Source: Friedmanniella luteola (GTDB taxonomy: Bacteria; Actinomycetota; Actinomycetes; Propionibacteriales; Propionibacteriaceae). From it: DNA of 64,000 bases. Made by a program: the position numbers and the translations under genes. Positions 37,827-46,832 of the stretch are shown here, piece by piece. Under the pieces are notes generated by a model. It made no database searches, was not told the DNA's origin, and was given only the letters and a program-made list of their open reading frames with translations. The first letter of the stretch is position 1. Each line of letters begins with the position of its first letter. The DNA is taken from positions 124,001 to 188,000 of the forward strand of contig NZ_LT629749.1 of assembly GCF_900105065.1 (NCBI RefSeq). Reading direction: 5' to 3'.

Positions 37827-38617
37827 GCGCCGTCGTCGGTGTGGCGGGCCTCGGTTCGCACCGCCGTGTCGAGCAGGTGATGGGGATGCCGGTCAGCGTT
37901 GCGCTCCGCGGCCACCACAGCACGACCCCTGACGGAGAAGCCGCGTGGCAGGCAGTCGTCGAGGAGCTGCGCGACGTCGACCGGGTGTTCAGCACCTACC
38001 GGCCCGACTCGATGATCAGCCGACTCGACCGTGGCGAGCTCACTCTCCAACAGTGCCCTGCCGAGGTCACCGAGGTGCTGGTGCTCGGCAGCGATGCCGA
38101 GGATCAGTCGGGCGGGGCCTTCTCGATCACCCTGCCCGACAGCAACGGACGGCCAAGGCTCGATCCGAGCGGCGTGGTCAAGGGCTGGGCGGTGGAACGC
38201 GCCGCACGCCACCTCGCCGGGCTCGAGGACACCGACTTCTGCCTGTCCGCCGGCGGCGACATGGTCTGCCGGGTCACCGACCCGGGCCGGCCGGCTTGGC
38301 GGGTGGGCATCGAGCATCCGCTCGACCCCACCTCCTTGGTCGCCGTCGTCCCTGTCCGTTCCGGTGCTGTCGCCACCTCCGGCGCTCGCCATCGCGGCCA
38401 GCACCTTCTGGACGCCCGCACCGGCCGCCCCGCCTCCGGGGTCGCCTCCGTCACGGTGATCGACCGCTCGCTCACCTGGGCTGACATCGACGCGACCGCC
38501 GCGTACGCCCACGGACCGCGGGCCGCTGAGTGGCTGCAAGGACGAGGCCGGACCGCGCTGGTGGTCTGGCCCGACGCCACCACGACGGTTCTCGACGGAC
38601 GAATCCCCGCCCGATGA
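37823..38617 (+). CDS. apbE: FAD:protein FMN transferase (ApbE family)
   Basis: ApbE attaches FMN covalently to a Thr of FMN_bind proteins. The 264-residue product shows DPSGVVKGWAVERA, FCLSAGGDMVC, LLDARTGRPASGVASVTVI and the metal-binding WADIDATAAY. The GTG at 37823 overlaps the stop of its probable substrate gene (GTGA). No signal peptide is visible, although the substrate domain is predicted outside the membrane. Flavinylation before export or an unusual export route are both possible. Confidence 0.92.
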   Translation: MSAVVGVAGLGSHRRVEQVMGMPVSVALRGHHSTTPDGEAAWQAVVEELRDVDRVFSTYRPDSMISRLDRGELTLQQCPAEVTEVLVLGSDAEDQSGGAFSITLPDSNGRPRLDPSGVVKGWAVERAARHLAGLEDTDFCLSAGGDMVCRVTDPGRPAWRVGIEHPLDPTSLVAVVPVRSGAVATSGARHRGQHLLDARTGRPASGVASVTVIDRSLTWADIDATAAYAHGPRAAEWLQGRGRTALVVWPDATTTVLDGRIPAR

Positions 38618-38672
38618 CCCGGTCTTCGACCCATCCCGACCACCCACCCCACACACCGAAAGGTCCCGTCTC

Positions 38673-39011
38673 ATGACCCCTCCCCTCCTGCCGCTCGAGG
38701 TGCACGGCCACCACGGCTTCGACGGAGGCTTCTCCGTCCTGCCGTTCCTGGGCAGCTTCTTCCTCCTGCTGGTCCTGCTCGCCGGACTGGCCGCCTTCTA
38801 CCTGTGGCGCCAGGGCAAGCTCACCTTGCCCACCTTCGCCACCCGCCGCTCACCAGAAGACGCGGCCAAGCAGATCCTCGCCGACCGCTTCGCTCGTGGG
38901 GACATCAGCACCGACGAGTTCATGGAGCGGTCCAGCACCCTCAACTGGACTCCGGGCAGCGACACCACCGCACCGCGCCAGCCCCGCAAGAAGCGCCGTC
39001 CAGGCCGCTGA
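38673..39011 (+). CDS. Small membrane protein with SHOCT domain
   Basis: A 112-residue protein with one strong membrane helix (about residues 27-44, FLGSFFLLLVLLAGLAAFY). A cytoplasmic SHOCT motif follows (AKQILADRFARGDISTDEFMERSSTL) and then a Lys/Arg-rich tail. SHOCT modules are short oligomerisation or tethering units. The His/Gly-rich N-terminus (VHGHHGFDGG) is unusual. It lies between apbE and the second flavocytochrome set. Confidence 0.8.
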   Translation: MTPPLLPLEVHGHHGFDGGFSVLPFLGSFFLLLVLLAGLAAFYLWRQGKLTLPTFATRRSPEDAAKQILADRFARGDISTDEFMERSSTLNWTPGSDTTAPRQPRKKRRPGR

Positions 39012-39080
39012 GCCGCTCCGACTCGCCGCACTGCGCCTACCGAAGGGCTCGAACACTGTGGCTCCCATCAGGAGGTCCCC

Positions 39081-39200
39081 ATGAACGTCAGCTGCCCCCG
39101 TGCCGGCCGCGCCGCCGGCGGTCTGGTCGACCAACGCCTGCTCTGCGGGTTCGTCGGCAGCCCAGCCACCCCTGCGCAGTCCCGCCGAGACGTCGCATGA
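39081..39200 (+). CDS. Short ORF with strong ribosome site
   Basis: A 39-codon frame starts at ATG 39081 behind a near-perfect AGGAGG and ends in a TGA overlapping the ATG of the next gene (ATGA). The peptide (MNVSCPRAGRAAGGLVDQ..., two more Cys-containing and Arg-rich parts) has no recognised family. The ribosome site and overlap argue that it is translated, perhaps as a coupling leader for the next gene. Confidence 0.45.
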   Translation: MNVSCPRAGRAAGGLVDQRLLCGFVGSPATPAQSRRDVA

Positions 39201-39559
39201 CGGTCATCCAGGAGCGGCGGCCCTCGGCGGAGGCCCGGGCGGACGGCTTCCACTCGGTCGCCGCAGCTGTGGGTGCCGCCACGCGCCGGGCCGTGCGCCG
39301 TCCGACCAGCCGCAGGCAGAACGTGGTGCTCACCCTGGCCGCCACCGTGCTGGGGCTCTGGTTCGGGTTGGGCGCACCAGCCGTCTCACCGGTGGCGCCT
39401 CCTGTCCCGGCGGTCTCGAGCCCCGCCCTGATCGGTCAGGCCGATGCTCCAGCCGATACCGCCGGCCCGGCCGATCCTCTGCCGCCGGCTGGTCGAGGTC
39501 GCGGAGACGGTCAGTTCGGACGCCTGGACGCGTTCGACCAGCAGGGTCGGCGCCGATGA
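39197..39559 (+). CDS. Hypothetical single-span membrane protein
   Basis: A 120-residue protein with a charged N-terminus, one hydrophobic segment (about residues 47-66, VVLTLAATVLGLWFGLGAP) and a Pro/Ala-rich tail. I do not recognise the family. Its ATG overlaps the short ORF before it and its TGA overlaps the flavocytochrome ATG after it. The three are therefore translationally coupled, and it may be an accessory subunit. Confidence 0.6.
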   Translation: MTVIQERRPSAEARADGFHSVAAAVGAATRRAVRRPTSRRQNVVLTLAATVLGLWFGLGAPAVSPVAPPVPAVSSPALIGQADAPADTAGPADPLPPAGRGRGDGQFGRLDAFDQQGRRR

Positions 39560-40962
39560 CCTCCCCCAGCATCGAACCGCAGTCCTACCGGCAGGCGCCC
39601 GCATCCGACGTGCCCGACGACGTCGAGCCTCGGCTCTACACCCCCGTACCGGGACCCAGCCGAAAGCGGCTACGCCCGCGGCAGGTCCTGCTGGCGATCC
39701 AGCTGGGGGCCGGCGCGGTCGCCGTCTGGCCCCTGGCCCTCGCACTCCAGGCTCCACAGCCGCTCCAGCTCGCCCCTCTGCTGGCCCACGTGGCCGGCAT
39801 GTTGGCCGGCTTTGGCGTCGTCGTGCTGCTCGCGCTGATGTCCCGCGCGCCCGCGCTGGAACGGGGTGTCGGGGCCGACGTCCTCGCCCGCTGGCACGGC
39901 AAGGGCGGACGGGTGGTCGTCGGCCTGGTCCTCGTGCATGCCTGGGCCGCGGTGCTGGCCTGGCAGCAGTCGCGTCAGGAGAACGCGCTCGTCGCCCTCG
40001 GCCAGGTGCTGGGACTGCCAGGGCTGGTCGCAACCAGCCTGGGGACCCTGCTGCTGCTCAGCGTGGCGGCCGGGTCCATCCGCGCGGCCCGCCGTCGGCT
40101 CTCCTACGAGAGCTGGCACAGCCTGCACCTGATCACCTACCTCGCGGTCGCGCTGACGTTCCTGCACCAGCTCGCCGGACCCGACCTGGCCGGGCACCGC
40201 GTCATGCAGGTCGGCTGGTCGCTGCTCTACACGTTCGTGTTCGCGCTGCTGCTGCGATACCGGGTACTGGCTCCGCTGCAGCAGGCAGCCCGTCACCGCC
40301 TCCGGGTCAGGTCTGTTGTCGCCGAAGGGCATGGCGTGGTCAGCATCGAGGTCGAAGGTGAGCACCTGGACGAGCTGCAGGCCGAGGCTGGCCAGTTCTT
40401 CCGGTGGCGGTTCCTCACCCCGGACACCTGGCTCACCGCCCACCCCTTCTCCCTCTCGGCCCCCCCGACCAAGGACCGGCTCCGGCTCACCGTGAAAGCC
40501 CTCGGCACTGGCAGCGCCCAGCTGCAGAGCGTCGCCGTCGGCACCTGGGTGGTGGCCGAGGGCCCCTACGGGGCGATGACAGCGGCTCGCCGAACCCAAC
40601 GTCACGTCCTCTTGATCGCCGGTGGCGTCGGCATCACCCCGATGCGGGCCCTGTTTGAGACCCTGCCCCTGGCGGCCGGGCAGGACCTCACGCTCCTCTA
40701 CCGGGCCCGCACCCTCGACGATGTGCCGTTCAGAGGCGAGCTCGAAGCCATCGCCCGCGACCGCGGGGCCCGAGTGCGGTACCTGCTCGGCATCGACCCC
40801 GACTGCCTGACCGCTGGCGGTCTGCTGGCTGAAATACCCGACCTCACTGACCGCGACGTCTACCTCTGCGGGTCACTGCGCATGGCCGACGCGGTCCGCG
40901 CAGCCGTCTTGGAGGCGGGGCTTCCGCCCGAGCGGCTGCACGAAGAGAGGTTCGCCTTCTGA
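39556..40962 (+). CDS. Ferric-reductase-like transmembrane flavocytochrome (second copy)
   Basis: A 468-residue paralogue of the protein at 35902. The membrane half has haem-suited histidines in RWHGKGGRVV, LVLVHAWAAVL, YESWHSLHLITY and FLHQLAG. The C-terminal half has HPFSLSAPP, the FAD/NAD(P) motif LIAGGVGITPMRAL and a final HEERFAF. Having two such electron-transfer proteins around one FMN protein suggests different donors or acceptors. It overlaps the preceding membrane protein gene by four bases. Confidence 0.9.
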   Translation: MTSPSIEPQSYRQAPASDVPDDVEPRLYTPVPGPSRKRLRPRQVLLAIQLGAGAVAVWPLALALQAPQPLQLAPLLAHVAGMLAGFGVVVLLALMSRAPALERGVGADVLARWHGKGGRVVVGLVLVHAWAAVLAWQQSRQENALVALGQVLGLPGLVATSLGTLLLLSVAAGSIRAARRRLSYESWHSLHLITYLAVALTFLHQLAGPDLAGHRVMQVGWSLLYTFVFALLLRYRVLAPLQQAARHRLRVRSVVAEGHGVVSIEVEGEHLDELQAEAGQFFRWRFLTPDTWLTAHPFSLSAPPTKDRLRLTVKALGTGSAQLQSVAVGTWVVAEGPYGAMTAARRTQRHVLLIAGGVGITPMRALFETLPLAAGQDLTLLYRARTLDDVPFRGELEAIARDRGARVRYLLGIDPDCLTAGGLLAEIPDLTDRDVYLCGSLRMADAVRAAVLEAGLPPERLHEERFAF

Positions 40963-41076
40963 GCCACCTCGACGCCGCGACCCGCGCGCCGCGGACCCGC
41001 GCACCCCCTTCAGCACCCGAATCACTCGGCCACCCCGCGCGCCCGAACCTCACCTCTCTCAACTCAGGAGTCCTCG

Positions 41077-42249
41077 ATGAACAAGACGCTCTCCCTCACG
41101 GCCGGTCTGCTGACGGCAACGGTCCTGACCGTCGCCGGCTGCAGCTCCGACACCGCCGGCTCGACCTCTTCCGCAGCGCCGTCGTCCTCGACCGCCCCCC
41201 AGACTGGCGGGCCGCCCAGCGGAGGCGGTCCTGGCGGCGGCATGGGTGAAGTCACCGCAGTCAACCTCAACACCGATGGCGCCAGCCCAGGCGGGGCGAA
41301 CACCGCCGCCGTGGTCGAGGCGACCAACGCGTTCCTCGCCACCCTCGACGACCCGACGAAGGACATCGCCGAGTACGACTTCACCGACAACAAGTCACGC
41401 CAGACCTGGTCGAACTTCCCCGCGACCACGGTGGCGCGGCCGGGGGTGGAACTGTCGGCCCTCACCGCCGACCAGCTCCAGGCGGTCTACGCAGTCCTGG
41501 AGGTGGCGCTCAGCGAGGCCGGAGCCACCCAGGATGCCGACATCCAGAAGGCGGACGACTACCTGAACAGTCTCGGCGGTCAGGGCGCCGACGGCTTCGG
41601 AGCCCTCAAGGACTACTACGTCGCCGTCTACGGGACGCCGTCGGAGACCAGCCCGTTCATGATCCAGTTCGGCGGTCACCACCTGGCGCGCACCTTGACC
41701 TACAACGGCGACAAGGTCAGCCAGACGCCGCAGTTCGTGGGTTCTGAACCAGTCTCGTTCGAGGTCGACGGCACGACCGTCGAGCCGGTGAAGGCGGAGT
41801 CGACCAGCATGTTCGGCATCATGTCCGCCCTGACGGCCGACCAGCGCACGGCCGCTGAGATCACCTCCGGCACCTTCGACGACCTCTTGATGGGCCCCGG
41901 TCAGGACTCCGGCAACTTCCCCACCGCCGAGGGGCTCTCGGTCTCAGAGCTGGACGCTGACCAGAAGGCGGCGGTGATGACGGCGGTCGAGGCCTACGCC
42001 GGGGATCTCGCTACCGACGCCAGCACCAAGCTGTTGGCCAAGTACGAGGCCGAGCTGGACCAGACCACGATCGGCTGGTCCAACAACACCGGACCGACCG
42101 ACGAGAGCAGCTACATCCGCATCGACGGCCCGAGCGTGTGGATCGAGTTCATCAACACCCGTAGCCGGAGCACCCCCGACATCCACTTCCACACCGTCTA
42201 CCGCGACAAGACCAACGATTACGGCAGCACCAAGCCCGCGACGAGCTGA
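41077..42249 (+). CDS. DUF3500 domain lipoprotein (first copy)
   Basis: A 390-residue secreted lipoprotein: signal peptide with lipobox VAGC, a Ser/Pro/Gly-rich linker, then a DUF3500-type domain. Conserved blocks shared with the protein at 44009 are WSNFP, MIQFGGHHLA, PGQDSG, RIDGPSVWIEF and HFHTVYRDKTNDYG. The repeated His residues (GGHH, HFH) could bind a metal or act in redox chemistry; that is inference. The function of DUF3500 is not known. The HupE/UreJ-like gene follows. Confidence 0.82.
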   Translation: MNKTLSLTAGLLTATVLTVAGCSSDTAGSTSSAAPSSSTAPQTGGPPSGGGPGGGMGEVTAVNLNTDGASPGGANTAAVVEATNAFLATLDDPTKDIAEYDFTDNKSRQTWSNFPATTVARPGVELSALTADQLQAVYAVLEVALSEAGATQDADIQKADDYLNSLGGQGADGFGALKDYYVAVYGTPSETSPFMIQFGGHHLARTLTYNGDKVSQTPQFVGSEPVSFEVDGTTVEPVKAESTSMFGIMSALTADQRTAAEITSGTFDDLLMGPGQDSGNFPTAEGLSVSELDADQKAAVMTAVEAYAGDLATDASTKLLAKYEAELDQTTIGWSNNTGPTDESSYIRIDGPSVWIEFINTRSRSTPDIHFHTVYRDKTNDYGSTKPATS

Positions 42250-42337
42250 GGCGCCCATCCTCACCGCACAACGCCGCCGCCGCGGCCTCCCCACACCGTG
42301 GGGGGGCCGGGCTGCAGGCCTGATCGCCTGCCTGCTG

Positions 42338-43591
42338 ATGGCGTGCACCTCGATCCTGCTGATGCCCGGACCCGCGAGTGCACACCCGCTGAGCAGCACT
42401 GCAGTGCTGCTCGACGTCGGGTCCCACGAGGTCATCGGCCAGGTCCAGCTGCCCATCGACCGGCTCGCCATCGCCGTGGACCAACCCGGTCTCACCACGG
42501 AGATCGCCGTCCAACCCAGCAAGATCGAGGAGTTCCGCCGGTACGTGGCCGAGCACACAGCGGCTACGGGAACCACCGACGGAGAGCCTTGGGACGTTGC
42601 CGTTGCCAACGGGCGGGTGCAGACCCTCGACGGCGTCGACCACCTCGTCTACGACCTGACACTGCGACCGCCGGATGGCGTGGTGGCGAACTTCCGCCTG
42701 AGCTACGACGCCATCGTGACCCGACTCGTCTCGCACCGCGTCTTCGTGTCGGCGCGTCCAGCGAGCACCCAGGCCTACACCGCTGTCGGGCTGATCGACT
42801 GGGAGTCCCAGGACCTCACCGTGCCTGCGGCGGGAGCGACCGCCGATCAAGGCTTCCTGCCCGCGGTGCGGTTGGGCGCGCACCACATCACCGAGGGCGC
42901 GGACCACCTGCTGTTCGTCCTGATGTTGCTGCTTCCCGCTCCTCTGCTGGCCCGCCGAGGCCGGTGGGAACGCACCGAGAACCTGCGCCGCAGCAGCTGG
43001 CGTGTCGTCCACGTCGTCACTGCCTTCGCGGTCGGCCATTCGATCACCCTCGCCCTGGCCGCTCTCGGCTACGTCCACGCCCCCACGCGCGTGGTCGAGA
43101 GCATGATCGCCGTCTCGATCCTGGTCGCAGGTCTGCATGCCATCAAGCCGATCGTCCGGGGCGGGGACACCTGGATCGCCGCTGGCTTCGGACTGATGCA
43201 CGGCCTGGCCTTCGCCACCCTCCTCGGCCAGCTCGGCCTCGGCCGCGGCTCCCTCGTCACCGAGCTGCTCGGCTTCAATCTCGGCATCGAGCTCACGCAG
43301 CTGCTCGTCGTGACTCTGGTCATGCCGTCGCTGATGGTGCTCAGCCGCACCTCGGTCTACCCTGCGGCGAGAACGGTCCAGGCCGGCTCCGGCGTCCTCC
43401 TCGCCGCGGCCTGGCTGGCTGAACGCACGACCCTGCTGAGGACGAATCCGCTCGCACCTCTCCCGGACGCGCTCGTGGCTCATCCGCTCGTCGTGGTCGC
43501 CAGCCTCGCTCTCGCGGCGACCATCGCCTGGGCAGTGCCCGGCTGGCGAGTCAACAGGATGGCACCTGCTGACCGTCCAACCGCCCCGTGA
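42338..43591 (+). CDS. HupE/UreJ-family membrane protein (first copy)
   Basis: A 417-residue protein: signal segment, an extracytoplasmic beta-rich domain to about residue 175, then about six or seven membrane helices. The family motif GAHHITEGADHLLFVLMLLLP holds His, Glu and Asp residues, and FGLMHGLAFA carries another His. HupE/UreJ proteins are predicted nickel or cobalt permeases. From ATG 42338 the signal peptide looks short. In-frame upstream codons add RRRRG and a hydrophobic stretch back to an ATC at 42257 preceded by GAGG, so the real start may be non-canonical. Confidence 0.85.
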   Translation: MACTSILLMPGPASAHPLSSTAVLLDVGSHEVIGQVQLPIDRLAIAVDQPGLTTEIAVQPSKIEEFRRYVAEHTAATGTTDGEPWDVAVANGRVQTLDGVDHLVYDLTLRPPDGVVANFRLSYDAIVTRLVSHRVFVSARPASTQAYTAVGLIDWESQDLTVPAAGATADQGFLPAVRLGAHHITEGADHLLFVLMLLLPAPLLARRGRWERTENLRRSSWRVVHVVTAFAVGHSITLALAALGYVHAPTRVVESMIAVSILVAGLHAIKPIVRGGDTWIAAGFGLMHGLAFATLLGQLGLGRGSLVTELLGFNLGIELTQLLVVTLVMPSLMVLSRTSVYPAARTVQAGSGVLLAAAWLAERTTLLRTNPLAPLPDALVAHPLVVVASLALAATIAWAVPGWRVNRMAPADRPTAP

Positions 43592-44008
43592 CAGCTGCCT
43601 ACGGGCAGGGACGTCTGAAGCGCGGATCTTGCTGACGCTGTGGTCCGGCAGTCGCACCCATGCATCTGCACGTCAACACCGTGGCTCTGTGACCCACTCC
43701 GTGCTGCCGGAGGAGTCGCTCCTCCCCTTCGCCGGTGTAAGGACGCTGATGCACCACAGCCGCAGCTGTGGGATGCCTCGATGGGTGCCGACAGTCATGC
43801 CCCGACGCGCCCGACGACCGGGCTCCTGCCCAACGCAGCCAGCACCACGAGATCGCAGCGCGATGCGCGGTAAGTGACCACCTCTAGGTCTAGGCCGTGT
43901 TCGCTGTCGACAGCTGGGTCAACCGCGACTCTCTAGCCGCTGCGCTTCACAGGAGACGCACAGCGGGCTCACCGCTCGCGGCTGTCCGACCTTGGTTGGC
44001 TTCTTCCC
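43592..44008. other. Gene-poor spacer between the two DUF3500/HupE cassettes
   Basis: No recognised gene in 417 bases. A short inverted repeat, GGAG-GAGTCG-CTCC, near 43701-43714 could be part of a terminator for the first cassette. The promoter of the second cassette presumably lies in the last 100 bases, but I could not pick convincing hexamers. Confidence 0.5.
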
Positions 44009-45274
44009 ATGAACACATCACCGAGCTCCAGCCCCCGTCCCGTCTCGCGGCGGTGGCTCCTGGGAGCGGTTCCCGTGGCTGCCGCCGTCATCGCCGGCTG
44101 CGGGAGCACCTCGACCACGTCGAGCTCGCCGACCACCTCGACCTCCGCCACCCCGTCGTCCTCCACGACAGCGACGGCCGACGGCGTGGCCGCCGCCGGC
44201 AGTGTGGCCGCCCTTGCGCAGGCCTTCTACCAGACGTTGACCGACGACCAGAAGCCGACGGTGCTGCTGGACTACACCCTGGACAGCGCCAAGCGCTGGT
44301 CGAACCTGCCGCAGGGGCTGCTGGCCGGCGGCATGGGCGGCGGCGCTGGAGCCGGCGGGCGCCCCTCGGGAGCCTCCGGGCAGCCGTCGGGCATGCCGAG
44401 CGGCGAGCCCGGTGGTGACGGCTCCGGTGCGCCCGGCGGTGGGGCCGGCGGTGGCAGCGGGTCCCGGGTCGGCATCGCCCTGGCCGACTTGAACGCGGAG
44501 CAGCTGGCCGCGTTCACCCCACTGCTGAAGGCCGCCACCGGTACCACGGCCGGGCTTGGCTACGAGGAAATTGAGTGGCAGCTCGCCGCGGACGACTACC
44601 TGGGCGCCAACGGCGGCGGGGACACCTACGGGCGCGGCCAGTTCTACGTGGCTCTGCTGGGCAGCCCGCAGGACACCGGCACCTGGGAGTTCCAGTTCGG
44701 CGGCCACCACCTCGCCGTCGCCAACACCTACACCGACGGGAAGCTGGCCGGCGCCACCCCGGCCTTCCGCGGGGTCGAGCCGAACACCGACTTCGAGCAG
44801 GACGGCACCAGCTACCCCGCCCCGCTGAAAGTGAAGGAGGCCGCCTTCCAGGCCCTGCTCGCCAGCCTGTCCACCGACCAGCAGACCAGCGCGAAGCTCT
44901 CCGACACCTTCACCGACCTCGTGCTCGGTCCCGGCCAGGACTGGGCGTTCCCCACCACCAAGGACGGCGTCCAGGTCTCCACCCTCACCGCCGACCAGAA
45001 GAAGCTCGTCCTCGCCGCGATCGCCACCTACGTCAACGACATCGCCGACGCCGACGCCAAGACGATCCTGGCCAGGTACCAGAGCGAGCTGGACGACACC
45101 TACCTCGCCTACTCCGGCACCACTGCCCTGACGGAGCAGAACGACTACGTCCGCGTCGACGGCCCGTCGGTGTGGATCGAGTTCTCCATGCAGCACGGCA
45201 TCGTGCTCTCGGGCAACCACCCGCACTCGGTGTGGCGCGACCGCACCACCGACTACGGCGGCACGAAGAGCTGA
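44009..45274 (+). CDS. DUF3500 domain lipoprotein (second copy)
   Basis: A 421-residue paralogue of the protein at 41077. The N-terminus has a Tat-like SRRWLLG motif and a lipobox IAGC, then a Ser/Thr-rich linker. The domain shows WSNLPQG, FQFGGHHLAVA, VLGPGQDW, RVDGPSVWIEF and HPHSVWRDRTTDYGG. It has a large Gly/Ser/Pro-rich insertion (about residues 105-150) absent from the first copy. A twin-arginine signal would imply folding or cofactor loading before export. The next gene starts within its stop codon. Confidence 0.82.
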   Translation: MNTSPSSSPRPVSRRWLLGAVPVAAAVIAGCGSTSTTSSSPTTSTSATPSSSTTATADGVAAAGSVAALAQAFYQTLTDDQKPTVLLDYTLDSAKRWSNLPQGLLAGGMGGGAGAGGRPSGASGQPSGMPSGEPGGDGSGAPGGGAGGGSGSRVGIALADLNAEQLAAFTPLLKAATGTTAGLGYEEIEWQLAADDYLGANGGGDTYGRGQFYVALLGSPQDTGTWEFQFGGHHLAVANTYTDGKLAGATPAFRGVEPNTDFEQDGTSYPAPLKVKEAAFQALLASLSTDQQTSAKLSDTFTDLVLGPGQDWAFPTTKDGVQVSTLTADQKKLVLAAIATYVNDIADADAKTILARYQSELDDTYLAYSGTTALTEQNDYVRVDGPSVWIEFSMQHGIVLSGNHPHSVWRDRTTDYGGTKS

Positions 45275-46734
45275 TGCACACCGCGACCCTCGTCCGGGGT
45301 TGCGTCGGGACCGGCTCCGTGAGGAGCCGGTCCCCGGCGCTGGTCCGGACCGTCCTGCTGGCGCTCGCGCTCGCGTGCGCCGCCGCGCTCCTCGCGGTGG
45401 CGGCACCGGCTGCCTCGGCCCACGTCGTGCCCACCTCCACGCTGCAGCTCGACGTCCGCGACGGCGTCATCGACGCCGCCCTCGCCATCCCGGTGACCGA
45501 CGTCGAGGCCGCTGTCGGGGTCGACCTCGGCGAGGGATCCCAGGCCGACATCGACGCCGAGGCGAGCAGCATCCGCACCTACCTGCAGGACCGCATCACC
45601 CTGATCAGCGACGACGGCACCCCGTGGACGATGACGGTCGGCGCGCTGACCGTGTCCGAGGCCGGTGACCAGCAGACGACCGGCATCTACCGGCAGCTCG
45701 AGACCACGCTCACCCTGACCCCTCCCGCCAGCACGGACGAACGCTCCTTCGACGTCGCCTTCACCGCCATCGTCGACAAGGTCGCCACCCACGTCGTGAT
45801 CGTGACCGTCCGCTCCGACTGGACGGCCCCCGACCTCACCAGCGCCTACCAGCTGGGCACCATCCACCGCGACACCGTCACCGGCGACGTCCAGGCCCTG
45901 CACGTCGGGCTCACCGGCGGCAGCGGCACGGCAGGCTTCTCCAGCATGGTCAGCCTCGGGATGCACCACATCGCCGAGGGCACCGACCACCAGCTGTTCC
46001 TGCTCACGCTGCTGCTCCCGGCCCCGCTGCTCGCCACCGGCAGACGGTGGGCCGGCGCCGTCGGACCGCGGGCAGCCGTCCGGCGCTTCGCCGGCATCAC
46101 CCTTGCATTCACCCTCGGCCACTCCGCCACCCTCGCCCTCGGCGCCCTCGGCGTCCCCGTCCCGCAACAGCTCGTCGAAGCCCTCATCGCCCTCAGCATC
46201 CTCGTCGCCGCGGTGCACGCGATCCGACCAGTCTTCCCCGGCCGAGAGGCCCTCGTCGCCGCCGGGTTCGGACTCGTCCACGGGCTCGCGTTCTCCGAGG
46301 CGCTACGCGAGCTCGACCTCAACGGCGGCCGGCTCGCCACCGCGCTCCTCGGCTTCAACCTCGGCATCGAAGCCATGCAGCTGATCGTCGTCGCCCTCGT
46401 CCTCCCGCCGCTGATCCTGCTGGCCCACGCCAACCGCTACTGTCAGCTCCGGGTGGTTGCGGCCCTCGCGACCGGCGTCGCCGCGCTCGGATGGCTCGGC
46501 GCACGCCTCGGCGTCGACAACCCCGTCGCCACTGCCGCTGACGAGCTCGGCGTCATCGTCCTACCGGTCGTCGCTGCACTCTGGCTGGCCGCGATCGCCA
46601 TCACCGTCAAGCAACACCTCGACGACCTCCACCGTCGCGACGCGGAAGTGCTCACCGACAGCCCTGTCACATCAATCGTCCAAGAGTCACCGATGACCGC
46701 AGGGGGCCCACCACGGCCTCATCTTTCGCGGTAG
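45274..46734 (+). CDS. HupE/UreJ-family membrane protein (second copy)
   Basis: A 486-residue paralogue of the protein at 42338. It has a clear signal peptide (LLALALACAAALLAVAAPAASAH), an extracytoplasmic domain, then the membrane part with GMHHIAEGTDHQLFLLTLLLP and FGLVHGLAFSEA. The C-terminus adds a cytoplasmic tail of about 45 residues. The ATG overlaps the last base of the DUF3500 stop (TGATG), so the pair is made together. The transported substrate is not known. Confidence 0.87.
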   Translation: MHTATLVRGCVGTGSVRSRSPALVRTVLLALALACAAALLAVAAPAASAHVVPTSTLQLDVRDGVIDAALAIPVTDVEAAVGVDLGEGSQADIDAEASSIRTYLQDRITLISDDGTPWTMTVGALTVSEAGDQQTTGIYRQLETTLTLTPPASTDERSFDVAFTAIVDKVATHVVIVTVRSDWTAPDLTSAYQLGTIHRDTVTGDVQALHVGLTGGSGTAGFSSMVSLGMHHIAEGTDHQLFLLTLLLPAPLLATGRRWAGAVGPRAAVRRFAGITLAFTLGHSATLALGALGVPVPQQLVEALIALSILVAAVHAIRPVFPGREALVAAGFGLVHGLAFSEALRELDLNGGRLATALLGFNLGIEAMQLIVVALVLPPLILLAHANRYCQLRVVAALATGVAALGWLGARLGVDNPVATAADELGVIVLPVVAALWLAAIAITVKQHLDDLHRRDAEVLTDSPVTSIVQESPMTAGGPPRPHLSR

Positions 46735-46832
46735 AGACTGGTCGGGTGCCTGCCCGCCGGCGCTGGAGAGGTCGGTGAGAACGCGATGTCGGCACCGCGT
46801 TCAACCCTCGAAGTACGTGGTGGCACCTCAGA

